A DNA stretch of 64,000 nucleotides. Origin: Flavobacterium psychrophilum. GTDB taxonomy: Bacteria; Bacteroidota; Bacteroidia; Flavobacteriales; Flavobacteriaceae. The stretch lies in NCBI GenBank assembly GCA_945860385.1, contig CAMAQD010000013.1, forward strand, positions 47,153 through 111,152. The letters run 5' to 3'. Below are positions 53,879 to 63,638 of this stretch, piece after piece; within the stretch, counting starts at the first letter, position 1; each line of letters starts with the position of its first letter. The translations under genes and the position numbers were made by a program. The notes below the pieces were generated by a model. It saw nothing but the letters and a program-made list of their open reading frames with translations. It was not told where the DNA came from and did not search any database.

Positions 53879-55219
53879 ATGGAATTTACGTTACTTATAG
53901 TCATCATAGTTTTGGCTTTGATTTTTGATTACATCAATGGTTTTCATGATGCTGCAAATGCCATTGCAACAGTTGTCGCGACAAAGGTTCTTTCTCCTTT
54001 TCAAGCCGTTCTTTGGGCTGCGTTTTTTAACTTTCTAGCGTATTGGGTTTTTGGTTTTGGAGTAGCAGATACTGTTGCCAAAACGGCTCACACTATGGAA
54101 ATTAATTTGGTAGTAATACTTGCGGGTGTAATTGCTGCTATTTGTTGGAATTTATTGACGTGGTGGTTGGGAATTCCATCGAGTTCTTCCCATACTTTAA
54201 TTGGAGGTTTTGCTGGAGCGGCGCTCGCTCACGCTATCGCGGTCCACGGTTTTTCAAGCTATGAATTGGCAGACGGAACAACTTCATATTGGTACAATAT
54301 TGTTAGTTGGTACAAAGCAGGTAAAGACGGAGGAATACCCTCTGGAGTCATAATTGTTATTGCTTTTATTGTCTTGGCTCCCCTTGTTGGAGCACTTGCC
54401 TCTTATTTAATATCGATTTGGTTATTAAACACTTCCAAGAAAAGTATTCTTCCAAAACTATTTACATTGACCATAATGGCCCTAACTATTTTGTTTGTTT
54501 ACAACCAAATGGTTCCTTATGAAGAAATAGTAAAACCACGTTTTGATTCTCATTTTTGGAGTGTAATATTTGAGTCTCATAATATAAAATGGTTTTTGGT
54601 TGCGTTCATCATATTGGCTGTTTCCTTATTCGCTTTAATTTTTAGTAGTTTAAACCTTTATCAAGCAGATGCAGCTTTGAAAAAAATGCAATTGGTGTCC
54701 TCTGCAGCCTTTAGTTTGGGTCATGGTGGGAACGATTCACAAAAAGTCATGGGTATTATAGCAGCAGCAGTTGCTGTGTATATTCAAACTAGTGGTGTTG
54801 CGCAAGAAAGTTTACCTGGATGGTTGGATGTTGTCCTTCCTAAAGATGACGGAACCTTTAGAATGCCTGATTGGATTCCTTTGGCATGCTATTCTGCTAT
54901 AGCAGCAGGAACTTTGAGTGGTGGTTGGAAAATTGTAAAAACAATGGGTTCCAAAATTACTAAAGTGACATCTTTTGAAGGAGTAGCTGCTGAAACCGCT
55001 GGAGCTTTGACCTTATATTTTACAGAACATTTAAAAATTCCGGTAAGTACGACGCACACTATTACAGGTTCGATAATTGGAGTTGGTTTGACTAAACGTG
55101 TTTCGGCAGTTCGTTGGGGCGTAACAGTGAGTCTTTTGTGGGCTTGGGTGCTTACAATTCCTGTATCAGGACTATTGGCTGCTATAGTATATTATATTTT
55201 GAGTATCTTTTTAGGATAA
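53879..55219 (+). CDS. Low-affinity inorganic phosphate transporter (Pit family)
   Basis: A 446-residue integral membrane protein of the PiT family, with about ten spans and the two inverted signature repeats: FDYINGFHDAANAIATVVATKVL near the N-terminus and SLGHGGNDSQKVMGIIAA in the second half, and the paired GIPSSSSHTLIGG / KIPVSTTHTITGS loops. It co-occurs with the DUF47 gene, the standard PiT-accessory pair. Transports phosphate or metal-phosphate with H+ or Na+. Confidence 0.95.
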   Translation: MEFTLLIVIIVLALIFDYINGFHDAANAIATVVATKVLSPFQAVLWAAFFNFLAYWVFGFGVADTVAKTAHTMEINLVVILAGVIAAICWNLLTWWLGIPSSSSHTLIGGFAGAALAHAIAVHGFSSYELADGTTSYWYNIVSWYKAGKDGGIPSGVIIVIAFIVLAPLVGALASYLISIWLLNTSKKSILPKLFTLTIMALTILFVYNQMVPYEEIVKPRFDSHFWSVIFESHNIKWFLVAFIILAVSLFALIFSSLNLYQADAALKKMQLVSSAAFSLGHGGNDSQKVMGIIAAAVAVYIQTSGVAQESLPGWLDVVLPKDDGTFRMPDWIPLACYSAIAAGTLSGGWKIVKTMGSKITKVTSFEGVAAETAGALTLYFTEHLKIPVSTTHTITGSIIGVGLTKRVSAVRWGVTVSLLWAWVLTIPVSGLLAAIVYYILSIFLG

Positions 55220-55624
55220 AATTATTTTCAAATATTTTGCGTTTCAGTATTAAAATTATTAGAAAAATGACGTGACTACATAAAATGGGTTGTAGTTATT
55301 GGCTAGTCTTCAGTAGTGTATTTCTTTGCATTTAAAAAACAAATTAATTCTTCCCGTTAAGTCACAAGTCAGAACTTACTTTTTTTAGTTTTTTTTAAAT
55401 TGTTCCACTCGAACCATTCAATTAAGTTCTTTAGTTGTAATGTGCAGTTGCTATACCACATATCAAAAAATCAAATTTGATGATCCTGCCCTAAAATTTT
55501 TTATTTTTAAACAGTAAATTTTATAATATTCGATTCAAATTATGTAAGTTTTTTTAGCAATTCCAAAATAACTTTGTAAGAACTTTTACAGCGTCTTTTT
55601 GAGAGAATTTAAAAAAATAAAAAC
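55220..55624. other. Intergenic region without gene (405 bp)
   Basis: AT-rich, no reading frame of note. The only signal is TAACTTTG (55569-55576), a -7 box about 50 bp before the hydrolase gene; no matching TTG is found. Confidence 0.6.
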
Positions 55625-56488
55625 ATGGTAACTGCAAAAAAAGGGTATAATTTATCGGTAAATGTTAATAGTATCGACATATCGTACGACGATCTTGGTG
55701 AAGGATTAATTCCGATTGTGTTTTTGCACGGTTTTCCTTTCGATAAAACAATGTGGCACGAACAATTGGCTTTTTTGGAATCTACACATCGAGTAATTGC
55801 TTGTGATATTAGAGGTTTTGGAAAATCTATTGATGAAGAATCGCATCTTAGTATGGATTTATTTGCCAATGATTTAATATTATTTATAGATAAATTAGGT
55901 ATAGAAAAAATTATTTTGTGCGGTTTATCTATGGGAGGATTTATAGCACTTAATGCTATGAAACGATTTCCAAGTCGTTTTGAGGCCTTGATTTTATGCG
56001 ATACTCAATGTATAGCTGATTCGTATGACGTGAAGGTTAACCGATATAAAACTATAAGTGACATTAAGGAGTTTGGTCCGAGTAATTTTAACGATGGATT
56101 TATAAAAAATGTCTTTCATGAGAGTTCTATAGCTAACAAGCCCGAATTGGTCGAAAAGTTGCGTAAAGTTGTTTTTTCAAATTCCCAACACATTATTACA
56201 CAAGGATTAATAGCACTTGCCGAACGCGCAGAAACCTGTTCTATTTTGGATGACATTTCTATTCCTACACTGATTATATGTGGTAGAGAAGATGTTGTCA
56301 CTCCGTTGAACGAATCTAAATTCATAAATAAAAATATCAAAGGTTCTGTTCTTCACGTCATTAGTACTGCTGGTCATGTGTCAAATTTAGAAGAACCTAT
56401 AAAATTTAACAAACATCTTCGCGATTTCTTAAATGATTTTTGTGATACTAGTCGTAAAAGTAAACAGCCAATAATTAAAATGAGTTAG
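55625..56488 (+). CDS. Alpha/beta-hydrolase
   Basis: A 287-residue alpha/beta-fold hydrolase. It has the oxyanion HGFPFDKTMWHEQLAFL segment, the nucleophile elbow GLSMGG, and the C-terminal Asp (CGREDVVTPLNESKF) and His (STAGHVSNLEEP). No signal peptide is obvious, so probably cytoplasmic. It resembles carboxylesterases and enol-lactone hydrolases; the substrate is unknown. Monocistronic, with its own terminator. Confidence 0.9.
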   Translation: MVTAKKGYNLSVNVNSIDISYDDLGEGLIPIVFLHGFPFDKTMWHEQLAFLESTHRVIACDIRGFGKSIDEESHLSMDLFANDLILFIDKLGIEKIILCGLSMGGFIALNAMKRFPSRFEALILCDTQCIADSYDVKVNRYKTISDIKEFGPSNFNDGFIKNVFHESSIANKPELVEKLRKVVFSNSQHIITQGLIALAERAETCSILDDISIPTLIICGREDVVTPLNESKFINKNIKGSVLHVISTAGHVSNLEEPIKFNKHLRDFLNDFCDTSRKSKQPIIKMS

Positions 56489-56514
56489 TAAATTAGCTCT
56501 ATTTATTTTGAATT

Positions 56515-56560
56515 AAGAAGCCCTGATAATTAATGTTATCAGGGCTTCTTGGTTTTAATT
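56515..56560 (+). terminator. Terminator of the alpha/beta-hydrolase gene
   Basis: A 15-bp perfect stem AAGAAGCCCTGATAA / TTATCAGGGCTTCTT with a 6-nt loop, followed by GGTTTTAATTT. Confidence 0.88.
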
Positions 56561-56630
56561 TGGTTTATTATTTTTATCTAAAAAACAAGGCTTAAATTAT
56601 CACAAATCCAAATAAAATGAACTCATTGTC

Positions 56631-57827
56631 TTAGGCACTTTCGTCAAACATAATTTCGTCTGAACTGCCTATTTTATGTAAAGGTTTCTCCGTGGGTAAG
56701 GTAAAATAAAATGTAGAACCCTCACCTTCAATACTTTCTACCCATATTTCACCGTCATTTTTTTCTAGAAATCCTTTTACCAATAATAATCCAATTCCTG
56801 CTCCTTTATTTTTTTTTCTCGTTTCCGAAAGGGTTTTCATTTGAGGTGTAAAAAGTTTTTCTATTATTTCTTTTGACATTCCAATTCCGGTATCTTTGAC
56901 CTGAACAATAATTTTATCGTCTTTAGTTTTTGCCGAAATCTTTACAGTACCGCCTTTTTCTGTATGTTTTATGGCATTTGAAACGATATTTTGAATAATC
57001 GAAATCAGCATTTTACCGTCTGCAAATACTGTGGTATTTTCTTCTATTTCGTGGTGAAGATTTATGGTATTTAAAGTAGCTGTTTCGTTCAGAGAAGCAA
57101 AAACTTTATCAATATATTCGGTAAGTTTTACTTTGGTTGGCGAGAATACATCCGATGCGTATTTTATTCTTGCCCATTCCACTAAATAATCTAACATTTC
57201 CAATTCATCTATTGATGATTTATGCAGTAAATCGAGCATTTCTTGAACTACTTCAGGTTTCATTTCTTTAAAATTTTCTTTTAAATATTTTGAAATACCT
57301 ATTATGCCAGAAAGAGGACTTCTTAAATCATGCGAAAGTATTGCCATCACACTCTCTTTATGAGTATTGAGTTCTTCCAATTCTTTTACATATTTTTTTA
57401 TCGCATCTTCTGACTGTTTCCTTTCGGTTAAGTCACGCAAAATTTTCACATAACCCAACATCTCTCCATCTAAACCTATGAGTGGGAAAACCAATCCGTA
57501 AGCATAAAACTCAGTTTTATCTTTAGCAATATGCCATCTATTATCAGTTGCTCTGCCTTCTTTTAATGCGGTCTCGATTTCCTTATGTGGAATTCCATTT
57601 TTTAAATCTTCGGCAGTAAATATTAAATCGAACGGTTCGCCAATTACTTCTTCTGTTTCGTAACCAAATATTTTTGCAGAGCCAGAACTCCAACTGTTTA
57701 TGATGAAGTTATTATCAATCGTAAAAATCGAATAATCTTGAAGACTGTCAATGATTTGGCTATAAAATTCTGTTGTGGGTATATATTTATTTTTAAGAAT
57801 TTTAGGATTGTCCTGTACGTTTTCCAT
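56631..57827 (-). CDS. PAS-domain sensor histidine kinase
   Basis: A 398-residue soluble kinase: one PAS domain (about 22-135; INSWSSGSAKIFGYETEEVIGEPF) then a HisKA domain with the phosphorylated His166 (ILSHDLRSPLSG) and a HATPase domain (IIQNIVSNAIKHTEKGG; VKDTGIGMS; KGAGIGLLLVKGFLEKNDG). No membrane spans, so it senses a cytoplasmic signal. No response regulator lies next to it, so it is an orphan. Family call is secure, the signal unknown. Confidence 0.93.
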   Translation of the reverse strand: MENVQDNPKILKNKYIPTTEFYSQIIDSLQDYSIFTIDNNFIINSWSSGSAKIFGYETEEVIGEPFDLIFTAEDLKNGIPHKEIETALKEGRATDNRWHIAKDKTEFYAYGLVFPLIGLDGEMLGYVKILRDLTERKQSEDAIKKYVKELEELNTHKESVMAILSHDLRSPLSGIIGISKYLKENFKEMKPEVVQEMLDLLHKSSIDELEMLDYLVEWARIKYASDVFSPTKVKLTEYIDKVFASLNETATLNTINLHHEIEENTTVFADGKMLISIIQNIVSNAIKHTEKGGTVKISAKTKDDKIIVQVKDTGIGMSKEIIEKLFTPQMKTLSETRKKNKGAGIGLLLVKGFLEKNDGEIWVESIEGEGSTFYFTLPTEKPLHKIGSSDEIMFDESA

Positions 57828-58194
57828 TGAAATTATTTTTGTTTGTTCGTTATGTTCTGTCCACTATCATCGCAAATAAATTCGCTTTATGAACCCCTAT
57901 CGAATTGCCGACAAATATAATAAAATTGTACTAATGAAACTTAAATCTAGAGTCTTTAACATTAATCTGGATAAAGTGCTATTGAGTTTTCGGCTGTCTA
58001 AGCCATCTTGATAAAGAAAATTTTTAAAAAAAATACAAGTGCACTACGCCAAAAAACAAGAGGCATTTCTGCCTCTTAAATCCCGATAATTATTGCAATG
58101 ACTATTTTTAAAATATAGAAATAAATTCCTTGTTTTTGCTAGACTTGCAATATAACTTTAACTGTTAAATCCCATTTTAAATTTTGGGAGGATT
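57828..58194. other. Intergenic region without gene (367 bp)
   Basis: No reading frame of note. It holds the cupin-gene terminator (58051-58077) and a -7 box TATATTTG (57919-57912, minus strand), about 85 bp before the histidine kinase gene. Confidence 0.6.
58051..58077 (-). terminator. Terminator of the cupin gene
   Basis: Stem AAGAGGCA / TGCCTCTT with a 4-nt loop, followed on the minus strand by GTTTTTTGG. Confidence 0.88.
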
Positions 58195-58749
58195 TCAAAA
58201 TTCCAAAGGTGGACCTACTACTTCCATTTCGTGGTCTGAAAACAATTTAGCTCCTTCTTCTGGAGTCGGTTGCCCTTTAAAAGTGGCAAGTTTTCTAAAA
58301 AAATCTTCCATTTTACCTGACGGTTGAAACATAAAATACATTTGCCCTTTTTCAGAGGTTTGTGCAAAAGCGTGAGGCACTTTTCTAGGCAAAAAAATCG
58401 TATCACCCTTTTTTAATTTATGAATAGTATCACTCACTTTAAAAGTATATTCGCCTTCAATAATAAAGAAAATTTCATCTTGATTGTGGTGAAGATGGAG
58501 CGGTGGGCCACCTTTTACATTTCCGATGTATTCAAATACAGTTAGTGTTCCATCAGTGTCTTTGCTGGAGACTTTAATGTCGTTAGGGCTTGTACCACCA
58601 AAGAGTAGGGTGGATTCTTTGAATCTGCTTTCGTTTGCTTTTACAACAAAACCTTTGTCTGTTCTGTTTTCTCGCGCCGAAAGCGCTTGTCCGAGTGCAA
58701 GGGCTGGAATGGAAGCAGCCGCTGTTGCAATAAATTTTCGTCTTTGCAT
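58195..58749 (-). CDS. TAT-exported cupin-domain protein
   Basis: A 184-residue protein with a twin-arginine signal (RRKFIATAAASIPALALG, Arg3-Arg4) and a cupin fold. The metal-site residues appear as HLHHNQDEIFFIIEGEYTF (H-x-H...E) and HAF at the second His. Cupins of this class are small-molecule-binding or dioxygenase-like proteins, with substrate unknown; TAT export indicates folding with a metal before secretion. It is 74 bp downstream of the AraC gene and probably co-transcribed with it. Confidence 0.85.
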   Translation of the reverse strand: MQRRKFIATAAASIPALALGQALSARENRTDKGFVVKANESRFKESTLLFGGTSPNDIKVSSKDTDGTLTVFEYIGNVKGGPPLHLHHNQDEIFFIIEGEYTFKVSDTIHKLKKGDTIFLPRKVPHAFAQTSEKGQMYFMFQPSGKMEDFFRKLATFKGQPTPEEGAKLFSDHEMEVVGPPLEF

Positions 58750-58823
58750 ACTGAAATAGTTTTAAGTTGAATGCAAAGAAAAAACAGCAGCAAGAAAGTT
58801 CAGTGGTACAAACGCGACATTTT

Positions 58824-59657
58824 TCAATAGGTGTCAGCTTCTCCAAATAACCTCTCGGGCGCTTTTAAATCCATTACGTGAAATTGATTTGGCGTTTGTC
58901 CAGTTAAGTCTTTGTAGTCTTTGGCAAGATGCTGATAGTCGTAATATCCGCAATGAATCGCTATGCTTAACCAATCCAATTGAGGGTTTTTATTTTTCAT
59001 TCTAAAAGCATTTTCAAAACGCATTACCTTCAAAAAGTATTTGGGTGAAATGCCCATCCGTTCTTTAAAATTCCGCTCAAAGTGACGCGTAGATTGGTAT
59101 GATTTTTTTGCCAAAACATCAACGCTTGGAATCCATTCGCTCGCAAACAGATTTGTTGTAGCTATGTCCAAAGGATGAATATCAGACACCTTTCGTTTTA
59201 ACTCGTGAAGCAAAAAGGCTTCGACCACTGCAATCATTTGCAGGAATGTTTTGCAGTCATTTATCTGGTCATTCACTTGTTTAATTTCCTTTGAAAAAAC
59301 GGTTTCAGCATCAATATATTGATTGGTAAGATAATTAGAGGGAATACCCGTTAGCCTATATAAACCGCCTGGTTTGAAAACTACCTGAATCAATAAAAAA
59401 TTATTCCCTACAAAGCGGTTCGTAACTTCTGTTTGATGCCCAAATAAAACCGTAGGAAGATTGCCTGTCTTTGTTCCACTATTTTGATATTCAACAGTTT
59501 CAAAGTCTCTTGCGTAAAAGCTCAAACATTGTTCAGGCCTTGGCGGATAGGCTTTAATAGGTAGTGAGCCATCAAATTTAAACTCATAATGCACCAGTCG
59601 GAAAGTACGAATGTGTTCAGACAGCATTGAACAAGGTGAGTATTCTTGTAGTACCAT
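58824..59657 (-). CDS. AraC-family transcriptional regulator
   Basis: A 277-residue regulator. The N-terminal domain (about 1-150) is the DUF6597-like type that accompanies many AraC regulators; the C-terminal domain (about 165-270) holds two helix-turn-helix motifs, the second as IAIHCGYYDYQHLAKDYKDLTGQTPNQF. It precedes the cupin gene, its likely target. Start MVLQEYSP. A -7 box TATATTTG lies at 59739-59732 (minus strand) with no TTG partner. Ligand unknown. Confidence 0.9.
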   Translation of the reverse strand: MVLQEYSPCSMLSEHIRTFRLVHYEFKFDGSLPIKAYPPRPEQCLSFYARDFETVEYQNSGTKTGNLPTVLFGHQTEVTNRFVGNNFLLIQVVFKPGGLYRLTGIPSNYLTNQYIDAETVFSKEIKQVNDQINDCKTFLQMIAVVEAFLLHELKRKVSDIHPLDIATTNLFASEWIPSVDVLAKKSYQSTRHFERNFKERMGISPKYFLKVMRFENAFRMKNKNPQLDWLSIAIHCGYYDYQHLAKDYKDLTGQTPNQFHVMDLKAPERLFGEADTY

Positions 59658-60138
59658 TTTATGAAGTTTGAGTCTATAAAAAGTGGCATAAAACGTTTGT
59701 GTGTGAAAAAAAACTTCTGCTTTTCCTCTAACAAATATAACGAAATACCAATATGAATTGAATCAGGCCGATAATAATTCTATATTTCAAATTTAGTAGA
59801 TGAATTTACAGGCATATTTGCTTGTTAAATTTTAATGACAATCACGTCGCTGATTGCAGCTCGTCTATAAATTTTCATTTATTTTAAATAACAAAAAGTA
59901 AATATTTTAGTTATAAAGGAAAGGCATTTTGTTTCATTTTGATTAGTATTGCTTCTAAATTTAATATTCCAAAAAAGTTACCTCTTTTTAGTATAACCTT
60001 CGGATAATTTTTTTGAAATGAATAACGGGATAACTGTTGTCATAAAGCAAACTGTTCTGCCCTAAATACAAAAAATCCCAACCTTTCGATTGGGATTTTT
60101 CTATAAGTAAGTAATCTTAAATTGAGTTGATAAAACGT
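59658..60138. other. Intergenic region without gene (481 bp)
   Basis: No reading frame of note. It holds the rplT terminator (60070-60101) and a -7 box for araC (59739-59732). The rest is AT-rich without visible structure. Confidence 0.6.
60070..60101 (-). terminator. Terminator of the thrS-infC-rpmI-rplT operon
   Basis: Stem AAAAATCCCAA ... TTGGGATTTTT around a short GAAA-containing loop, followed by a run of U on the minus strand, about 40 bp after rplT. Confidence 0.88.
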
Positions 60139-60483
60139 TTATTTTACTTTATTAAGTATGGCTTTGAAAGCTACTGGGTGATTCATCGCTAAATCGGCAA
60201 GAACTTTACGGTTCAATTCGATATTATTCTTTTTGATTTTTCCCATTAGTTCTGAATAAGACATTCCTTCTAATCGGGCTCCAGCGTTGATACGTTGAAT
60301 CCACAAAGAGCGGAAATTTCTTTTATTCACTTTTCTGTCACGGTAAGCGTAGCACATTGCTTTCTCAACCGCATTTTTAGCAACTGTCCAAACGTTTTTA
60401 CGACGACCAAAGAAACCTTTGGCTTGCTTCATTATCTTTTTTCTTCTTGCTCTCTTAGCAACTGAATTTACTGATCTTGGCAT
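60139..60483 (-). CDS. rplT: 50S ribosomal protein L20
   Basis: A 114-residue basic ribosomal protein with the expected [30 protein letters not shown] start and the C-terminal globular region ([21 protein letters not shown]). In proteobacteria and firmicutes L20 represses its own operon; no L20-binding leader can be assigned here. It is last in the operon, 100 bp after rpmI. Confidence 0.97.
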   Translation of the reverse strand: MPRSVNSVAKRARRKKIMKQAKGFFGRRKNVWTVAKNAVEKAMCYAYRDRKVNKRNFRSLWIQRINAGARLEGMSYSELMGKIKKNNIELNRKVLADLAMNHPVAFKAILNKVK

Positions 60484-60583
60484 AATTTTTCTGTTTTTTT
60501 TGTAGCAGGCGTCCCGAATTTAATCAAGGGAACTTAAGGCCATACTCCAAGGTTATTTTAAATTGTTTTAACCTAAAGAAGTC

Positions 60584-60781
60584 TTATAGAATTCTTAATT
60601 GTTGTTTGATGCTTTTCATATCTGTTTTGTGAACTAACGCTGAATGTGTCAAAGCTAATTTACGTTTTTTAGATTTCTTGGTCAAAATGTGACTTTTGAA
60701 AGCATGTTTTCTCTTAATCTTTCCAGAACCAGTAACTTTAAATCGTTTCTTGGCGCTAGATTTGGTTTTCATTTTAGGCAT
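60584..60781 (-). CDS. rpmI: 50S ribosomal protein L35
   Basis: A 65-residue basic ribosomal protein, [20 protein letters not shown] start, with the [22 protein letters not shown] core. Between infC and rplT as in most bacteria. Gaps of about 100 bp on either side are longer than usual for the operon. Confidence 0.97.
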   Translation of the reverse strand: MPKMKTKSSAKKRFKVTGSGKIKRKHAFKSHILTKKSKKRKLALTHSALVHKTDMKSIKQQLRIL

Positions 60782-60883
60782 TTTTTCCTAGTGTTTTAAT
60801 TTATTCTTACTTACTTATCTTTGCGAGCTTGCAAGCAAACTCCTTATTTTTATGCTATATGGTATCTGTTGTCTGCCAACTGC

Positions 60884-61441
60884 TTACTTCTTTTTCTTGG
60901 GAGCAATAAACATAATCATTCTTTTTCCTTCAAGAACAGGCATGGCTTCTACTTTTCCAAATTCTTCAAGATCGGTAGCCAATCTCAATAACAAGATTTG
61001 TCCTTGATCTTTATAAATTATCGAACGTCCTTTAAAGAAAACAAATGCTTTCAATTTTGAACCTTCTTTTAGGAATTTTTCAGCATTCTTTCTTTTAAAC
61101 TCATAATCGTGTTCATCCGTTTGAGGACCAAAACGAATTTCTTTCACTACAATTTGAGTAGATTTTGCTTTAAGCTCTTTTTCACGTTTCTTTTGCATGT
61201 AAACGAACTTTTTATAGTCCATTATCTTGCAAACAGGTGGCTCTGCATTTGGCGAAATTTCAACCAAGTCCAATTCGAATTCGTCTGCTAATCGTAACGC
61301 TTCCGAAAGTTTAAAAACTCCTGGCTCGATATTTTCACCCACAAGTCTTACTTCTTGCACACCACGGATAAGATTGTTTATCCTATGGGCATCTTTTTTT
61401 TCTACTCGAGGTTGATAACCTCTATTGCTTCTTATTGCTAT
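60884..61441 (-). CDS. infC: Translation initiation factor IF-3, non-AUG start
   Basis: A 185-residue IF-3. The recognised flavobacterial N-terminus, [19 protein letters not shown], is encoded from ATA at 61441-61439; no ATG or TTG lies in frame between this and the thrS stop (61458), and the first GTG in frame (61360) would remove 27 conserved residues. The rest has the two IF-3 domains with a Lys-rich linker ([22 protein letters not shown]). AUU is used in E. coli for IF-3 self-control, and AUA here likely serves the same purpose. It lies 16 nt after thrS. Confidence 0.93.
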   Translation of the reverse strand: MAIRSNRGYQPRVEKKDAHRINNLIRGVQEVRLVGENIEPGVFKLSEALRLADEFELDLVEISPNAEPPVCKIMDYKKFVYMQKKREKELKAKSTQIVVKEIRFGPQTDEHDYEFKRKNAEKFLKEGSKLKAFVFFKGRSIIYKDQGQILLLRLATDLEEFGKVEAMPVLEGKRMIMFIAPKKKK

Positions 61442-61457
61442 GACTTTATAATTTAAG

Positions 61458-63404
61458 TTAAACTGTAAATGTTTTTAATGTTTTGCCTATTTCTTCGTTT
61501 ACAATTGCAGCAAATTCTTCAATTGTGACGCTCATATTGCCATTTCCTTCTTGTCCTTGACGACGTATGGATATAGTTCCGTTTTTCTCTTCTTCCTCGC
61601 CTACAATCAGCATAAACGGGGTTTTCTGCATTTCTGCATCTCTTATTTTTCTTCCAATTGACTCATTTCTGTTGTCAATAAGGGCGCGAATTTCGTGATT
61701 TTCTAGCAGATTTAAAACTTTTTTCGCATATATTTCATATTTCTCACTCAAACATAAGATTATAGCCTGTTCCGGCATCAACCAAAGCGGGAATTTTCCT
61801 GCTGTATGTTCAATCAAAATAGCGATAAAACGTTCCATCGATCCGAATGGAGCTCTGTGAATCATCACCGGTGTATGTAATTGATCATCTGAACCCTTAT
61901 AAGTCAATTCAAAGCGTTCCGGCAAGTTATAATCTACCTGAATGGTTCCCAATTGCCATTGTCTTCCCAAGGCATCTTTCACCATAAAATCCAGCTTCGG
62001 ACCATAGAAAGCCGCTTCGCCATAAGCGACAACAGTTTTCAATCCTTTGTCGGCAGCAGCATTGATAATCGCATTTTCTGCTTTCTCCCAGTTTTCATCG
62101 CTACCTATATATTTCTCTCTATTTTCCTGATCACGCAACGAAATTTGTGCTGTAAAGTTTTCGAATCCTAAGGAACCAAAAACATACAATACCAAATCAA
62201 TCACGTTTTTGAACTCCTGATCCAATTGATCTGGTGTACAAAAAATATGCGCATCGTCTTGAGTAAACCCACGAACACGAGTTAAACCGTGCAATTCGCC
62301 ACTTTGTTCGTATCTATAAACAGTACCGAATTCAGCATAACGTTTTGGCAAATCTTTATACGACCAAGGTCTTACATTGTAAATTTCACAGTGGTGAGGA
62401 CAGTTCATCGGTTTCAACAAAAACTCTTCCCCTTCGGCAGGAGTATTTATCGGTTGAAAACTATCAGCACCATATTTAGCATAATGACCTGAAGTCACGT
62501 ACAATTCTTTTTGTCCAATATGTGGTGTTACTACTTGCTCGTAGCCCGCTTTCTTTTGTGCTTTTTTCAAAAATTGCTCTAATCTATCGCGAAGTGCAGC
62601 TCCTTTAGGCAACCACAAAGGCAAACCTTGACCCACTTTTGCTGAGAAAGCAAACAATTCTAATTCTTTTCCTAGTTTTCTATGGTCACGACGTTTAGCC
62701 TCTTCCAATAATTCTAAGTATTCAGTCAAATCTTTTTGTTTTGGAAAGGAAATCCCATAAACACGAGTCAACTGCTTGTTTTTTTCATCACCACGCCAGT
62801 AAGCGCCAGCGATACTCATAATTTTCATCGCCTTAATGATACCAGTGTTTGGAATATGACCCCCACGACACAAATCGGTAAAAGTAGAATGGTCACAAAA
62901 AGTAATCGTTCCGTCTTCCAGATTCGAAATCAACTCCGTTTTATAAACATTGTTTTTATAAACCTCCAAAGCTTCGGCTTTAGAAACAGGACGCAATTTG
63001 AATTCGTGTTTCTCTCTCGAAATTTCTAAAACCCGATTTTCAATTTTTTTGAAATCAGCATCAGTAATCTTTTGGTCTCCAAAATCTACATCATAATAAA
63101 AACCATTCGCTATTGCTGGCCCAAGAGTCAGTTGTATTCCAGGATACATTTCTTCAAGAACCTGCGCCATCACGTGCGAAGTCGAATGCCAGAAAGCTTT
63201 TTTGCCACCTTCGTCATTCCAGGTATATAATATAAGACTGCCGTCCGTTGTCAAAGGAGTCGTGGTTTCCACAATTGTACCATCAAAAGAAGCCGAAATC
63301 ACATTTCTGGCAAATCCTTCACTAATGCTAATAGCAACATCCATAGGAGTAACTCCTGCTGCAAACTCTTTAACTGACCCATCAGGCAAACTAATCTTAA
63401 TCAT
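61458..63404 (-). CDS. thrS: Threonyl-tRNA synthetase
   Basis: A 648-residue class II synthetase. The TGS (about 1-60) and editing domains ([13 protein letters not shown] and YDVDFG) are followed by the catalytic core ([25 protein letters not shown]) and the C-terminal anticodon-binding domain. Length is normal. It heads the translation operon; a good promoter lies 21-51 bases upstream, giving a leader of only about 14 nt, so no operator of the E. coli thrS type fits in its 5' UTR. Confidence 0.97.
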   Translation of the reverse strand: MIKISLPDGSVKEFAAGVTPMDVAISISEGFARNVISASFDGTIVETTTPLTTDGSLILYTWNDEGGKKAFWHSTSHVMAQVLEEMYPGIQLTLGPAIANGFYYDVDFGDQKITDADFKKIENRVLEISREKHEFKLRPVSKAEALEVYKNNVYKTELISNLEDGTITFCDHSTFTDLCRGGHIPNTGIIKAMKIMSIAGAYWRGDEKNKQLTRVYGISFPKQKDLTEYLELLEEAKRRDHRKLGKELELFAFSAKVGQGLPLWLPKGAALRDRLEQFLKKAQKKAGYEQVVTPHIGQKELYVTSGHYAKYGADSFQPINTPAEGEEFLLKPMNCPHHCEIYNVRPWSYKDLPKRYAEFGTVYRYEQSGELHGLTRVRGFTQDDAHIFCTPDQLDQEFKNVIDLVLYVFGSLGFENFTAQISLRDQENREKYIGSDENWEKAENAIINAAADKGLKTVVAYGEAAFYGPKLDFMVKDALGRQWQLGTIQVDYNLPERFELTYKGSDDQLHTPVMIHRAPFGSMERFIAILIEHTAGKFPLWLMPEQAIILCLSEKYEIYAKKVLNLLENHEIRALIDNRNESIGRKIRDAEMQKTPFMLIVGEEEEKNGTISIRRQGQEGNGNMSVTIEEFAAIVNEEIGKTLKTFTV

Positions 63405-63424
63405 TGTTTTTAATTTTGTGACTG

Positions 63425-63455
63425 CAAATATAGCGCATTACAAAAATACACACAA
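63425..63455 (-). promoter_or_regulatory. Promoter of the thrS operon
   Basis: Minus-strand TTG (63455-63453), 20 nt, TATATTTG (63432-63425). Start near 63418, 14 nt before the thrS ATG. Confidence 0.6.
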
Positions 63456-63503
63456 TATATAAGGACAAGTTTATACATTATATATAGGATTAGTTTTTTC
63501 AAG

Positions 63504-63583
63504 AAGCTTAATCCTGCTGTCCACTGTATCTCTTGTGCCGAACCCCGGCACAAGAGGATGTCGTTTCCATCAGGGCTAGGGCA
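63504..63583 (-). ncRNA. Structured element, flavo-1-like, copy B
   Basis: Same flanks as copy A at 29245-29330: minus-strand GCCCTAGCCCTGAT (63582-63569), a hairpin of 11 bp with a GGGTT loop (63556-63530), then AGCAGGA (63518-63512) and AGCTT. The hairpin is G/C-rich here and A/T-rich in copy A, so its base pairs, not its sequence, are kept. It lies upstream of the thrS promoter and so is not in the thrS leader. Strand inferred from the other copy and the family. Confidence 0.6.
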
Positions 63584-63638
63584 TTGGTTTTCATAAAGAG
63601 CTATCGGATTATATATTTTAGAATAGCTTGAACTTACT

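Noticed and set aside
53198..55219. Novel two-gene membrane system
   Set aside because: It is the well-known DUF47 plus Pit phosphate transporter pair.
59522..59734. 70-codon minus-strand frame overlapping the start of the AraC gene
   Set aside because: It overlaps the AraC N-terminus in another frame and has no recognisable feature.
60884..61360. infC starting at GTG 61360 (158 residues)
   Set aside because: The 27 codons upstream encode the conserved IF-3 N-terminus, so the gene must start further up, at ATA 61441.
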